Shown here one piece after another: positions 53,833-62,719 of a stretch of 64,000 nucleotides of DNA (the first letter of the stretch is position 1; the number at the start of each line of letters is the position of its first letter). Below the pieces are notes generated by a model. It searched no databases. It was given only the letters and a program-made list of their open reading frames with translations, and was not told the DNA's origin. The stretch comes from Robiginitomaculum sp. (GTDB lineage: Bacteria; Pseudomonadota; Alphaproteobacteria; Caulobacterales; Maricaulaceae): the NCBI GenBank assembly GCA_030949705.1, contig JAUZSF010000026.1, positions 169,244-233,243 on the forward strand, given 5' to 3'. Position numbers and translations under genes: made by a program.

Positions 53833-54329
53833 CGTATTTCCGGCTGGCTGGCAAAGAACACTGCCAGATCATTCATGACCTTTTCTGCCAGAACGGTTGC
53901 CGCGGTTTCTTCTGCATATTGTTCCGCGGCTATTGCACCATAGGGCTGGTCAGGAATATCAAAGGCTGTTTCGCTAATGGCATTGCCCTTATAGGCAATT
54001 TTGCCGTCACGATCGCGAACCGTATAGCGGGCGCGCAAGGTCAGCCGGGCCCGGGTGGAAACATCATCAACCCGCACGCCGACATTGGCCTGGGTTTTTC
54101 GTAAATTCGTTTCCAATACATAGACCCCGGACTGGCCTGCCTGAATGCCGCCGCGATCCTGCAATGCCTGGGCAAACAAAAAGCCGGCCCGGCCTTCAAT
54201 GGGGGCCAGGCTCAGGTTTTCAAAACTGCGCCGTACGGCGGTATTTTCCCCATATAAGGGTTGAAATCCGGCGCAGGCAGAAAGCAAAACCAGCAGGCAG
54301 GCAGACAAGCTGTATTGAAAAAATCTCAT
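53829..54329 (-). CDS. lptE: LPS-assembly lipoprotein LptE
   Basis: A 166-residue outer-membrane lipoprotein of the LptE/RlpB family that plugs the LptD barrel. The signal and lipobox read LSACLLVLLSACAGFQPLYG. The core is a mixed alpha/beta domain with FDIPDQPYGAIAAEQYAEETAATVLAE near the C-terminus. It follows leuS with one base between and precedes holA, the common alphaproteobacterial order. Confidence 0.92.
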   Translation of the reverse strand: MRFFQYSLSACLLVLLSACAGFQPLYGENTAVRRSFENLSLAPIEGRAGFLFAQALQDRGGIQAGQSGVYVLETNLRKTQANVGVRVDDVSTRARLTLRARYTVRDRDGKIAYKGNAISETAFDIPDQPYGAIAAEQYAEETAATVLAEKVMNDLAVFFASQPEIR

Positions 54330-54330
54330 A

Positions 54331-56877
54331 TCAATTGGCCACTATGTTGACGATCCGGTCGGGCACAACAATGACTTTGCGCACGGTAAGGCCCTTAAGT
54401 GCCCGAATTGCCCCCTCATTGGCAAGAGCGCGTTTTTCCGCTTCGTCCTTGGGAAGACCGCGCGGCGCCGAATACTCGCCCCGGCGTTTACCGTTGACCT
54501 GCACCGGAATGATGATTTCTTCATCTTCTGACAGGGCCTTGTCATAGACCGGCCAGGGGGCTTCGGCGACCAGGCCGTCGCCGCCCAGTTTTTCCCAACA
54601 GCTTTCTGCCAGATGTGGTGCAAAAGGTGCCAACAATTGGGCAAAGGTGCGCATGAGCGAATTTACATTGGTACTTTCCGGGGCTTTGCGAATGGCATTC
54701 AGAAAATCATAAAGCCGTGCAATCGCCCGGTTAAAGCGAAAGCCTTCAATATCTTCGCCCACGGCGCGAATGGTTTTGTGGCGCAGGCGTTCCATGGTTT
54801 CATCGGGGGCGTCTGTGCCGGTTTTGGCCGCGGCGGTGCAGGTGCTGGTCCACACCCTTTGGACAAAGCGGTTGGCCCCTTCAACGCCGGCATTGGTCCA
54901 TTCCACATCCCGTTCAGGGGGCGAATCCGAAAGGACAAACCAGCGGGCAACATCAGCCCCATATTTGGCAATAATATCATTGGGATCAACGGTGTTGAGC
55001 CGGGATTTGGACATTTTCTCAATGGCACCGGCGGTGACAGGTTTGCCGGTGCTGCGTTCAATCCAGTTCTCGCCCTGGCGCTCCACCGCCGTGGGGGGCA
55101 GCCATTCACCCTGATCATTTTTATAGGTCTGGTGGGTCACCATGCCTTGGGTGAACAGGCCGGCGAAGGGTTCATTGCCCTCTATATCCAACAAGCCGCA
55201 ATCTTTCATGGCGCGGGTGAAAAACCGCGCATAGAGCAAATGCAAAACCGCGTGTTCAACGCCGCCAATATACTGGTCCACGGGCAGATAGTATTTTGAA
55301 GATTCCAGATCAACCGGCTCTTCCGCATGGGGCGAGCAAAAGCGTGCAAAATACCAGGACGAGTCCACAAAGGTATCCAATGTGTCGGTTTCCCGAACGG
55401 CCTTGCCGCCACAGGTCGGGCATTGGGTTTGCTTCCATTCCTCAGCCCGTTCCAGCGGGTTGCCGGGCTGATCAAAGCTGACCTCCTCGGGCAGGGTCAC
55501 CGGCAGGCTTTCCTCGGCCACGGGCACGACACCACATTTTTCGCAATGTACCGCCGGGATCGGACACCCCCAATAACGCTGGCGGGAAACCCCCCAATCG
55601 CGCAGGCGATAATTAATGGTGCGGGTGCCCTGACCAGCGGCCTCGATTGCATCACAGGCCTTGGTTATGGCCTCTTCAACCGGCAGGCCGTTCAGAAAAC
55701 CAGAATTCATCAAGGTGCCGCTGCCGGTATAGGCGGTATCGCCAATTTCGGCTTCTTCAGGTGTTTTGCCTTCCGGGCAGACCACGGCCAATACGGGCAG
55801 GCTATATTTGCGGGCAAAGTCCAGGTCGCGTTGATCGCCAGCCGGACAGGCAAAAATCGCCCCGGTACCATAATTCATCAAGACGAAATTGGCCGTCCAC
55901 ACGGGCAGGGTCTTGCCCTCAATAAAGGGGTGCTTGACCCGAAGGCCAGTATCAATGCCTTCTTTTTCAGCGCGCTCGACGGCTTCCTCGGTGGTGCCCA
56001 GGCGGGCACATTTCTCGGCAAAGGCTTTTAGGTCGGGTCTGGAGTTGGCCAGACGCTGAATTACCGGATGGTCCGGGGCCAGGGCTAGAAAGCTGGCCCC
56101 ATAGAGTGTGTCCGGGCGCGTGGTATAGACCTCAATGCCATCGATGCCTTCACAGGGCGTGCTTTCATCCAGGGCAAAGCTGAACTGCAGCCCTTCGGAT
56201 CGGCCAATCCAGTTGGCCTGCATCATCTTGACCTTGTTTGGCCAGCGATCCAGCTCGTCCAGGCCGCGCAACAGGTCTTCGGCATAGTCGGTAATTTTGA
56301 AAAACCATTGAGTCAGCTCGCGGGTTTCCACCAGCGCGCCCGAGCGCCAGCCACGACCATCGATAACCTGTTCATTGGCCAAAACCGTTTGATCCACCGG
56401 ATCCCAATTGACCTTCGAGGACTTGCGATACACCAGGCCGGCTTTCCAGAAAGCCAGAAAGATTTTTTGCTGCTGGCCATAATATTCCGGATCACAAGTG
56501 GCAAATTCCCGGCTCCAGTCCAGGGCAAAGCCAAGGCGCTGCATTTGTTCGCGCATGGCATCAATATTTTCATAGGTCCAGGATTTGGGATGGATTTTCC
56601 GCGCCATGGCGGCATTTTCCGCGGGCATGCCAAAAGCATCCCAGCCCATGGGGTGTAAGACTGAAAAGCCGTTCGCCAGACGATAGCGGGCGATGACATC
56701 ACCCATGGAGTAATTGCGCACATGGCCCATATGAATCCGCCCCGAGGGGTAGGGAAACATTTCCAGCACATAGGCCTTTTTTTGGTGGCGATTGTCTGAG
56801 GCAGCCTTAAAGGTTTCGGCGTCGTCCCAGGCTTTTTGCCATTTTTTTTCGCTGGTCGAATGATCGTAAGATATCAT
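54331..56877 (-). CDS. leuS: Leucyl-tRNA synthetase
   Basis: An 848-residue class I aminoacyl-tRNA synthetase. The HIGH motif is [14 protein letters not shown], the KMSKS motif [11 protein letters not shown]. The CP1 editing domain is marked by [20 protein letters not shown], and the zinc-type CEKCGVVP ... CPTCGGKA cluster is present. Full length is intact. It lies 30 bases downstream of the DUF3576 lipoprotein gene on the same strand. Confidence 0.98.
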   Translation of the reverse strand: MISYDHSTSEKKWQKAWDDAETFKAASDNRHQKKAYVLEMFPYPSGRIHMGHVRNYSMGDVIARYRLANGFSVLHPMGWDAFGMPAENAAMARKIHPKSWTYENIDAMREQMQRLGFALDWSREFATCDPEYYGQQQKIFLAFWKAGLVYRKSSKVNWDPVDQTVLANEQVIDGRGWRSGALVETRELTQWFFKITDYAEDLLRGLDELDRWPNKVKMMQANWIGRSEGLQFSFALDESTPCEGIDGIEVYTTRPDTLYGASFLALAPDHPVIQRLANSRPDLKAFAEKCARLGTTEEAVERAEKEGIDTGLRVKHPFIEGKTLPVWTANFVLMNYGTGAIFACPAGDQRDLDFARKYSLPVLAVVCPEGKTPEEAEIGDTAYTGSGTLMNSGFLNGLPVEEAITKACDAIEAAGQGTRTINYRLRDWGVSRQRYWGCPIPAVHCEKCGVVPVAEESLPVTLPEEVSFDQPGNPLERAEEWKQTQCPTCGGKAVRETDTLDTFVDSSWYFARFCSPHAEEPVDLESSKYYLPVDQYIGGVEHAVLHLLYARFFTRAMKDCGLLDIEGNEPFAGLFTQGMVTHQTYKNDQGEWLPPTAVERQGENWIERSTGKPVTAGAIEKMSKSRLNTVDPNDIIAKYGADVARWFVLSDSPPERDVEWTNAGVEGANRFVQRVWTSTCTAAAKTGTDAPDETMERLRHKTIRAVGEDIEGFRFNRAIARLYDFLNAIRKAPESTNVNSLMRTFAQLLAPFAPHLAESCWEKLGGDGLVAEAPWPVYDKALSEDEEIIIPVQVNGKRRGEYSAPRGLPKDEAEKRALANEGAIRALKGLTVRKVIVVPDRIVNIVAN

Positions 56878-56907
56878 AATAAACCATAACTTTCAAACAC
56901 TTACGGT

Positions 56908-57372
56908 TTATCCCAAGGTGGAAATTTTCAATTCCCTGGCACGGGTAAGAATGGCATTTTCAATCTGAATTTCCGTATCCGGATCCACATCAGCATCCAC
57001 CCAATGACCATCATCGTTCAGTTTTTGCTTGAACACAGAAACCTTGATCGCATCGGCCCGCAAGCGGGTATCCAGAATATAGACCGTCGCCTTGAAGCGC
57101 TCTTTGGGGGCGGTGGCCTCGCTGTGCCAGCCGGTAATGATAACGCCCCCATAAGGGTCCGCAGAGTTAAGCGGCATAAACTCGATCGTTTCCAGCGCCG
57201 CCCGCCATAAAAAGCTGTTTACACCAATACCGGATACAGATTTGGACTTGCTAAACAATCCGCCAGAGCGCTTGGCGCCGGTATCTGACCGGCCTTTCCC
57301 GCCAAAAGTAGAGCATGAGGCAATGGCAGTGGTCGCCAAAATGATAATGGCGATGCGAACATTGGCACGCAT
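56908..57372 (-). CDS. DUF3576 lipoprotein
   Basis: A 154-residue predicted lipoprotein, IIILATTAIASCSTFGGKG at the lipobox, with a conserved soluble domain (SVSGIGVNSFLWRAALETIEFMPL, DPYGGVIITGWHS, VDADVDPDTEIQIENAILTRAREL). The family is DUF3576, of unknown function. ATG 57372 was chosen because GGAGAAAAT lies at a good distance and the signal peptide begins there. It precedes leuS in the same operon. Confidence 0.88.
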   Translation of the reverse strand: MRANVRIAIIILATTAIASCSTFGGKGRSDTGAKRSGGLFSKSKSVSGIGVNSFLWRAALETIEFMPLNSADPYGGVIITGWHSEATAPKERFKATVYILDTRLRADAIKVSVFKQKLNDDGHWVDADVDPDTEIQIENAILTRARELKISTLG

Positions 57373-57820
57373 AGATTTTCTCCGCATGAGACGGCAGGTT
57401 CGCCGTGAACATAATTCGACCGCGTGTATACCATGCTGATCCGTCTAGGCCAGTCTTGCTTTACAGGCCCGGGGCGTATTTTTCGGGCATTTTTACAAAA
57501 TCGCTTGTTGCTCTTGGGCCACAATATCAAAGAAGCACAAGCTGAGGCCCTGTTTTTTCTTGACCCTGATTGTCCCATCGTTCATGGAAAATGCTGGCGT
57601 CCGGGGGATGGGGCTGCTCGCGGCCGGTCACAGTCAGTTCGTAATCAGAGGATTATGGCGCTGTGACCGGATCGCAGCTCACCTCTAGGCATCTATGTGA
57701 GCAGGCACTAAATTAAGTAAGGTTCTTTCGGGCATTAATGTAATCTTGAGGGAATCCAGTTAGAATGCACCAATATTGATTATGGCGGTGCCCAAAGGAC
57801 GAGCAGGGATCTGACAAAGC
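57373..57820. other. Intergenic region of about 450 bases between divergent DUF3576 and ntrZ genes
   Basis: No gene is recognised. A reading frame at 57424-57666 has no family features or usual codon pattern. The region holds two adjacent hairpins at 57624-57670 and 57677-57702. It could hold promoters for both flanking genes or a small RNA; nothing decides between these. Confidence 0.5.
57624..57702. ncRNA. Two adjacent stem-loops, possible structured RNA
   Basis: CCGGTCACAG (57624-57633) pairs with CTGTGACCGG (57661-57670), with an inner TAATC-AGAG-GATTA hairpin in the loop. GCTCAC (57677-57682) then pairs with GTGAGC (57697-57702). No poly-T tail or coding sequence explains it. Strand is undetermined. 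Confidence 0.35.
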
Positions 57821-58255
57821 ATGAAGCGCATGCAGCCCATATTGGCCGTTTTGGCCTTTTCGGTTTTCGCCGGACCCGTGATGTCCAGCGAAGTTACCGG
57901 TGTGCGTGCTGCGGATTCGTCATTGCCCTGGAACCGCGCCTTTACCGTTCGGGATGAAAGCCGCGATGATAATCGCTCGGTTGTACCAATCCGTACGCCG
58001 GGGGTTGCCATTCCCGCCAGCAGCAAATGGGGCGTAACGGTAAACTTTGATATCAAAGACAGCGCTTATGAAAACATGGACCGCATGAGCGCCGGTGCCT
58101 ATTTTGATCTTAGCCCCCGTATTCGTCTTGGTGGCAGCCTCAGCTTTGGGGCGCCGGGGGATCTTCGCATCTCCACACCTAATGATCGGGTACTGCCCTC
58201 GCTTTCCAGCGAAAAGGATTCGGCGATCCGGATCGAATCTTCCATCAAATTCTGA
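57821..58255 (+). CDS. NtrZ-family periplasmic regulatory protein
   Basis: A 144-residue protein with signal peptide (ILAVLAFSVFAGPVMS) and a small periplasmic beta-rich domain, SKWGVTVNFDIKDSAYENMDRMSAGAYFDLSPRIRLGGSLSFG and an end IRIESSIKF. It matches NtrZ, which in Caulobacter inhibits the NtrY sensor kinase from the periplasm. NtrY/NtrX genes are not in the window. The call is by pattern and size and is fairly sure at family level. It is convergent with the following membrane protein gene. Confidence 0.75.
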   Translation: MKRMQPILAVLAFSVFAGPVMSSEVTGVRAADSSLPWNRAFTVRDESRDDNRSVVPIRTPGVAIPASSKWGVTVNFDIKDSAYENMDRMSAGAYFDLSPRIRLGGSLSFGAPGDLRISTPNDRVLPSLSSEKDSAIRIESSIKF

Positions 58256-58276
58256 TTTAGTTTTTGTCTGGAGGTA

Positions 58277-59243
58277 TTATGGGCTGTTTGCGGCCTGTAA
58301 GGCCGGCGCCTCGTCCACAGGGTCGTGATTGTCAAACGGGTTGGCAGGTGTTCCGCTTGGTGAAGGCTTGTCCTCTTTAACGTCCTGAGAAAGGGGCTGT
58401 GCGATCTGGCTTTTACAGATTGCCGAAAGCCGGGCCCCCATGCGCCACCGGTCCCGGTAACGGTTTATCAGCCCGGTAAATACCAGCAAAACCAAGACCG
58501 GTGCATACCAGCATAAAACGGCTCCATGAGCGCTGCCAAATCCGAACAGGCGGGTCTTTAAAATAAACAGTAACAAAGCAAACAGTGGCACGGTTATAAA
58601 ACGCAAAGACCGGGACCATAAAATCAGGACCAGAATAAAGGCTGCCACATATAAAATGGCCCCATGGTCTTGCAGCGAGCCAAACGAGGCCGATGTTTGA
58701 ACCGTCCAGGCGGGCATTGGCAGCCAGCCAAATGCCGCATTCAGGGAGGGGGGAAATCATCTCCCATAGGGGACGCAGTGGCGAAAACAGGCGCGCCTCT
58801 GTATCGGATATAAAGCTGGCGATCTGACGGGCGAAATAGCCGCGCTCGGTTATAATGGCGGCAATGCTGAGAAATACAAAGCTGACCCACCAATATAAAG
58901 AGCGGCAAATTCCGGCCTGTCTCAGCAAGATCTGTAGAGGCTCTACGCGCTGGCGCTCTCGCCGGGTGCGGTTGATCACGGCAGCCAGGGTTTCAGGCTT
59001 GTTTTTGCCCCGGCTGAGCAAAACCTGCGTAATAACATCGCCAGGATGACAATCAATATTCCATTGTGCCGCATCGGCGACACAAACAGAGCCATCCTTA
59101 AACCGCAATTCCAGTGTCTTGGCTTCGTCGTTTTGGCCCTGTGCATCCACAGTGGGGGCCGCCACAACCCCATCACGCAAAGCGTAGCGTACTTTACGGC
59201 GACCAAACCTTTGTTCGCTTATATGTTGTGAAAGCCCGCTCAT
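58277..59243 (-). CDS. Membrane protein of unknown function, frameshifted
   Basis: A protein of about 321 residues once one G is removed from the six-G run at 58748-58753. The N-terminal 90 residues are soluble (MSGLSQHISEQRFGRRKVRY; a hydrophilic beta-like stretch with VADAAQWNIDCHPGD), then basic residues (RTRRERQRVEP), and helices near residues 125-145 and, in the second frame, two more (ILYVAAFILVLILWS and ITVPLFALLLFIL, then VLCWYAPVLVLLVFTGLI). The C-terminus is polar. ATG 59243 has GGAGATATC upstream. The family is not recognised. It lies between ntrZ and ahcY with neither on its strand. Confidence 0.65.
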
Positions 59244-59293
59244 GATATCTCCAAAGAAAAGATATACAGGTTTGAACACGTTTATAAAACGAA

Positions 59294-59330
59294 GGTCTCC
59301 TAAGAGGGGAATCTTTAAAGAGATTAGACC
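59294..59330. repeat. Nested hairpin upstream of ahcY
   Basis: GGTCT pairs with AGACC (5 bp) and encloses AATCT/AGATT; the centre TCTTTAAAGA (59312-59321) is a perfect 10-bp palindrome. It lies about 75 bases upstream of the 22-bp operator, inside the 316-base gap between two divergent genes. Confidence 0.45.
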
Positions 59331-59403
59331 CGGCCTAAACCCTGTTTATATTTGTAAAAAAGATCATGGCCATCAGGCCGCTCCTCCTTCGAGGTGTGTT
59401 AAC

Positions 59404-59425
59404 GATATAAAGATATCTTTATATC
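59404..59425. promoter_or_regulatory. 22-bp perfect palindrome, SahR-like operator upstream of ahcY
   Basis: GATATAAAGAT followed by its mirror ATCTTTATATC, no mismatch. This fits the SahR-type (ArsR-family) motif that controls the methionine/SAH cycle genes in Proteobacteria, from general knowledge. It lies just three bases upstream of a -35-like TTGTCA. Confidence 0.6.
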
Positions 59426-59428
59426 ATC

Positions 59429-59457
59429 TTGTCAGGACCTGTTGCCGTTGATATAGG
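59429..59457 (+). promoter_or_regulatory. Candidate sigma70 promoter for ahcY
   Basis: TTGTCA (59429-59434), 17 bases, TATAGG (59452-59457). It predicts a transcript start near 59464, an untranslated leader of about 96 bases before the ahcY ATG. Confidence 0.45.
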
Positions 59458-59559
59458 CAGCACAGAACCGGGCAATTCCATGTCCCTGCCCGCGTGCCAG
59501 GATGACGGCTTTCCTGACCGCAATCGCTTTTATGCCGAGAGAATTAGGACGCAAAAACA

Positions 59560-60855
59560 ATGACTGCGCAAAATGATTATAAAGTCAAAGATATCAGTCT
59601 GGCCGAATGGGGCCGCAAAGAAATCGACATTGCTGAAGTGGAAATGCCCGGCCTCATGTCGACCCGTGAGGAATTTGCCGAGGAACAGCCTTTAAAGGGC
59701 GCGCGCATCACCGGCTGTTTGCACATGACCATTCAAACGGCGGTATTGATAGAAACCCTGACGGCACTGGGTGCCGAAGTGCGCTGGTCATCATGTAATA
59801 TTTTCTCGACCCAGGATCAGGCTGCTGCGGCGATTGCCGCCTCCGGGGTGCCGGTATTTGCCTGGAAGGGCGAGACCGAAGAAGAATATGAATGGTGCAT
59901 TGAGCAAACAATTAAAGGCCCGGATGGTTGGACGCCCAATATTCTGCTGGATGATGGCGGTGACCTGACCCTGCTCATGCATGAAAAATACCCCGAATTA
60001 CTGGACGATGTTGTCGGCGTATCCGAGGAGACCACCACCGGCGTGCACCGTCTTTATGAAATGGCCAAGGCCGGCACATTGAAAATTCCCGCCATTAACG
60101 TCAATGACAGCGTTACCAAATCCAAATTTGATAACAAATACGGGTGCCGGGAAAGTCTGGTGGACGCGATTCGCCGTGGCACTGACGTGATGATGGCTGG
60201 CAAGGTTGCCGTGGTTTGTGGTTATGGCGATGTGGGCAAGGGCTCGGCCCAAAGTCTGGCCGGGGCGGGCGCCCGGGTGATCGTCACCGAAATTGACCCC
60301 ATTTGCGCCTTGCAGGCTGCTATGGATGGTTTTGAGGTGCGTCGTCTGGATGATGTGGTTTCCAATGTTGATATCATCGTCACCACCACGGGCAACAAGG
60401 ATATCGTCACTGCCGACCATATGCGGGCACTCAAAGACATGGCAATTGTCTGTAATATTGGCCATTTCGATAATGAAATTGCCGTTGCCGACATGAAAAA
60501 CTATAAATGGACCAATATTAAGCCTCAGGTGGATATGATTGATCTGCCATCAGGCAATCGCATGATCTTGTTGTCCGAAGGGCGTCTGGTCAATCTGGGT
60601 AATGCCACGGGCCACCCCAGCTTTGTCATGTCGGCCAGTTTTACCAACCAGACTCTGGCCCAGATCGAGCTTTGGAAAAATGGCAGCAAATATGAAAACA
60701 AGGTCTATACCCTGCCCAAGCATCTGGACGAGAAGGTTGCGCGCTTGCATTTGGCCAAACTGAATGCAGACCTGACGGAACTAAGACCTGATCAGGCCGA
60801 CTATATTGGCGTTCCGATCAATGGGCCGTTCAAATCGGATGCTTATCGGTATTAA
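59560..60855 (+). CDS. ahcY: S-adenosylhomocysteine hydrolase
   Basis: A 431-residue NAD-dependent enzyme that splits S-adenosylhomocysteine to homocysteine and adenosine, restoring the methylation cycle. [17 protein letters not shown], the [19 protein letters not shown] substrate segment, the NAD motif [22 protein letters not shown] and the ending [13 protein letters not shown] are diagnostic. This is a compact form, near the length of the eukaryotic enzyme; many bacterial homologues carry an insert of about 40 residues. AGGA lies about ten bases before the ATG. A SahR-like operator controls it, and an adenosine kinase at 29 kb could use the adenosine. Confidence 0.98.
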   Translation: MTAQNDYKVKDISLAEWGRKEIDIAEVEMPGLMSTREEFAEEQPLKGARITGCLHMTIQTAVLIETLTALGAEVRWSSCNIFSTQDQAAAAIAASGVPVFAWKGETEEEYEWCIEQTIKGPDGWTPNILLDDGGDLTLLMHEKYPELLDDVVGVSEETTTGVHRLYEMAKAGTLKIPAINVNDSVTKSKFDNKYGCRESLVDAIRRGTDVMMAGKVAVVCGYGDVGKGSAQSLAGAGARVIVTEIDPICALQAAMDGFEVRRLDDVVSNVDIIVTTTGNKDIVTADHMRALKDMAIVCNIGHFDNEIAVADMKNYKWTNIKPQVDMIDLPSGNRMILLSEGRLVNLGNATGHPSFVMSASFTNQTLAQIELWKNGSKYENKVYTLPKHLDEKVARLHLAKLNADLTELRPDQADYIGVPINGPFKSDAYRY

Positions 60856-60880
60856 AGCTGGTTAATAGATAAGCACTGCG

Positions 60881-60915
60881 AAAAGGGGTCTCAGTTATCA
60901 GAGGCCCCTTTTTTT
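60881..60915. terminator. Bidirectional intrinsic terminator between ahcY and the amidohydrolase
   Basis: AAAAGGGGTCTC pairs with GAGGCCCCTTTT (one T-G wobble) across an eight-base loop and ends with a seven-T tract on the plus strand; the left A-run serves the minus strand. The right half lies over the last codons of the amidohydrolase gene. Confidence 0.85.
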
Positions 60916-62672
60916 GCGTCATACCATTTACCCTCAAAAACCACGCCATCCACATGAATGTCCCTTAAGCGCATGGGCTCTACGGCATAGGGGTTTTCAT
61001 CCAACACCGTAAAGTCGGCGGTTTTGCCTCGGGCCAGCGAGCCAATCCGGTCCTCCAGACCAATCATGCGCGCGGCCTCAATGGTAATGGCACGCATGGC
61101 GGCATCCACTGAAAGACGCTCTTCGGGGGCCATCAGTTGGCCGTCCATATTGACACGATTGACCCCAATCCAGGCCAGAAATAGCGGGTCCGCCGGCGCC
61201 ATGGTCATGTCGGAATGCAGCGCCAGTGGCACGCCGGCGCGCTCCAGCGAGCCAAGGCGAACCATGTGTTCGGCCTGATCTTTCTCCAGCAATTTGTCCG
61301 CATATTTGCCGCCAAGCACATAAAGATAATTGGGCTGGGCCGAGACCATCAGGCCAAGATCGGCAATCCGGGCAATCTGATCCTGGCGGGAAATGCCCAA
61401 ATGTTCAAGAATAATGCGTTGGTCCGCATGAACGCCATCGCGCGGTAGTCTGGCCAGGGTATCCAACACCACGTCCAGCCCGCCGTCGCCATTGACGTGT
61501 ATATGCAGGTTAAACCCTGCATCCCAAAAGGTTTGCGCCTGTTGGCGCAACAGGTCCGGTTTGGTAATCCATTTGCCGGGCCGCCCATCCAGATAAGCGG
61601 GGCTATGCAGCTTCATTGCCGGCACAAAAAAGGCACCATCGGCCAGCAATTTAACACGGTTGTTTATAAAGACGCGGTTACCTTCAAAACCTGCTTCGTC
61701 TTTTTTGATCAATGCCGGGGCCGCGGCCAAGGAGCCCGCGCGTGCGGTCACCTCGCTCGCATAAGGCATCAGCATCACTCGCAGGGGAATGTCTGATCTG
61801 GCATAGGTTTTTTGGATCAGGCCGGCCTCCATGGGAAAAGAGCCAAAAATACCGGTGGCCATGTCCGATACCGTGGTCACGCCGTTTTGCAGCAACAGGG
61901 CGTTCATTTCGCCAAGGCCCCGCCCCAGCCATTTAGGGGCCATTACCGCCGGAGCCAGGCGGCGAAAGGCCGCCGCCAGCGCGGTTTCGGAAAAATACCC
62001 CCGTTCAAAATCGGCGTGCGCCGGGTCAATCCCCGGATGGTCGATCAGGGCTTCAAAATCAGCTTTTTGCCCAACGCCCAGATATTCCATACCCTTTGTG
62101 TTGGTCACAATTTCATGAAAAGAGCGCTGCCAGATAAAGACCGGTTTGGTATTGTCCAGTGCATCCAGATCGGCGCGGCTCATGGGGCCGTGCCATAATG
62201 CATGCCAACCCCAGGTGATAAAGGGTTGATCCGGCGGTGCGGCCGCCAGCTCTTTTTTCAGCTTTTCCAGATAGGCTTGGCGGGTTTTCACCCCGGCTTC
62301 AAAACCGCGAGGCAGGTTCCAGTCCTCAGGCGTGATAAAATGGGTGGGCAGCAACACCGCCGCGATCATCGGGTGTAAATGCGGATCAATAAACCCCGGC
62401 ATTAAAACCTTGTCGGCAAAACGCTTTTCTATCTGCGTGTGGCGATTATCTAGCATTTTAGGGGGAGACCCATCTCCTAACGCCACAATTTTACCATCTG
62501 CTACGGCCACCCATTGTGCCTTGGGTTGGTCCGGCTCCATGGTAATAATGGTTTTGGCCACATAAACGGTGATCGGTGCCCCGGCGGGCTTATCAGGTGT
62601 GGATGGGCCGCACGAGGCGACAAATACGATAATGGCAAGGGTCATTAAAACACGAAAAAAAACGGAGGTCAT
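60891..62672 (-). CDS. Amidohydrolase family 3 lipoprotein (YtcJ-like)
   Basis: A 593-residue metal-dependent hydrolase. The signal and lipobox LAIIVFVASCGPST make it an exported lipoprotein. The metal-site HLH of GFIDPHLHPM, the Lys of VKLLADGAF, the two later histidines in FNLHIHVNGDGG and IILEHLG, and the Asp in LALHSDMTMAPADP follow the family pattern. The N- and C-terminal beta-sandwich parts (VYVAKTIITMEP; GKTADFTVLDENP) are present. The substrate is unknown. Its upstream region is cut about 47 bases from the ATG by the IS630 element, which may have removed its native promoter. Confidence 0.87.
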   Translation of the reverse strand: MTSVFFRVLMTLAIIVFVASCGPSTPDKPAGAPITVYVAKTIITMEPDQPKAQWVAVADGKIVALGDGSPPKMLDNRHTQIEKRFADKVLMPGFIDPHLHPMIAAVLLPTHFITPEDWNLPRGFEAGVKTRQAYLEKLKKELAAAPPDQPFITWGWHALWHGPMSRADLDALDNTKPVFIWQRSFHEIVTNTKGMEYLGVGQKADFEALIDHPGIDPAHADFERGYFSETALAAAFRRLAPAVMAPKWLGRGLGEMNALLLQNGVTTVSDMATGIFGSFPMEAGLIQKTYARSDIPLRVMLMPYASEVTARAGSLAAAPALIKKDEAGFEGNRVFINNRVKLLADGAFFVPAMKLHSPAYLDGRPGKWITKPDLLRQQAQTFWDAGFNLHIHVNGDGGLDVVLDTLARLPRDGVHADQRIILEHLGISRQDQIARIADLGLMVSAQPNYLYVLGGKYADKLLEKDQAEHMVRLGSLERAGVPLALHSDMTMAPADPLFLAWIGVNRVNMDGQLMAPEERLSVDAAMRAITIEAARMIGLEDRIGSLARGKTADFTVLDENPYAVEPMRLRDIHVDGVVFEGKWYDAKKGASDN

Positions 62673-62719
62673 GATATTTTCTTTGCATTTAGTTTTTCCG
62701 AAACTGGCTCCGGTCGCTA

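Noticed and set aside
57424-57666. An 80-codon open frame upstream of ntrZ
   Set aside because: No signal, domain or family pattern; overlaps the hairpin region; probably chance.
59244-59559. Possible SAH or SAM riboswitch before ahcY
   Set aside because: No recognisable SAH or SAM-II type core (no conserved pseudoknot sequence seen); the palindromic DNA operator explains the site better.
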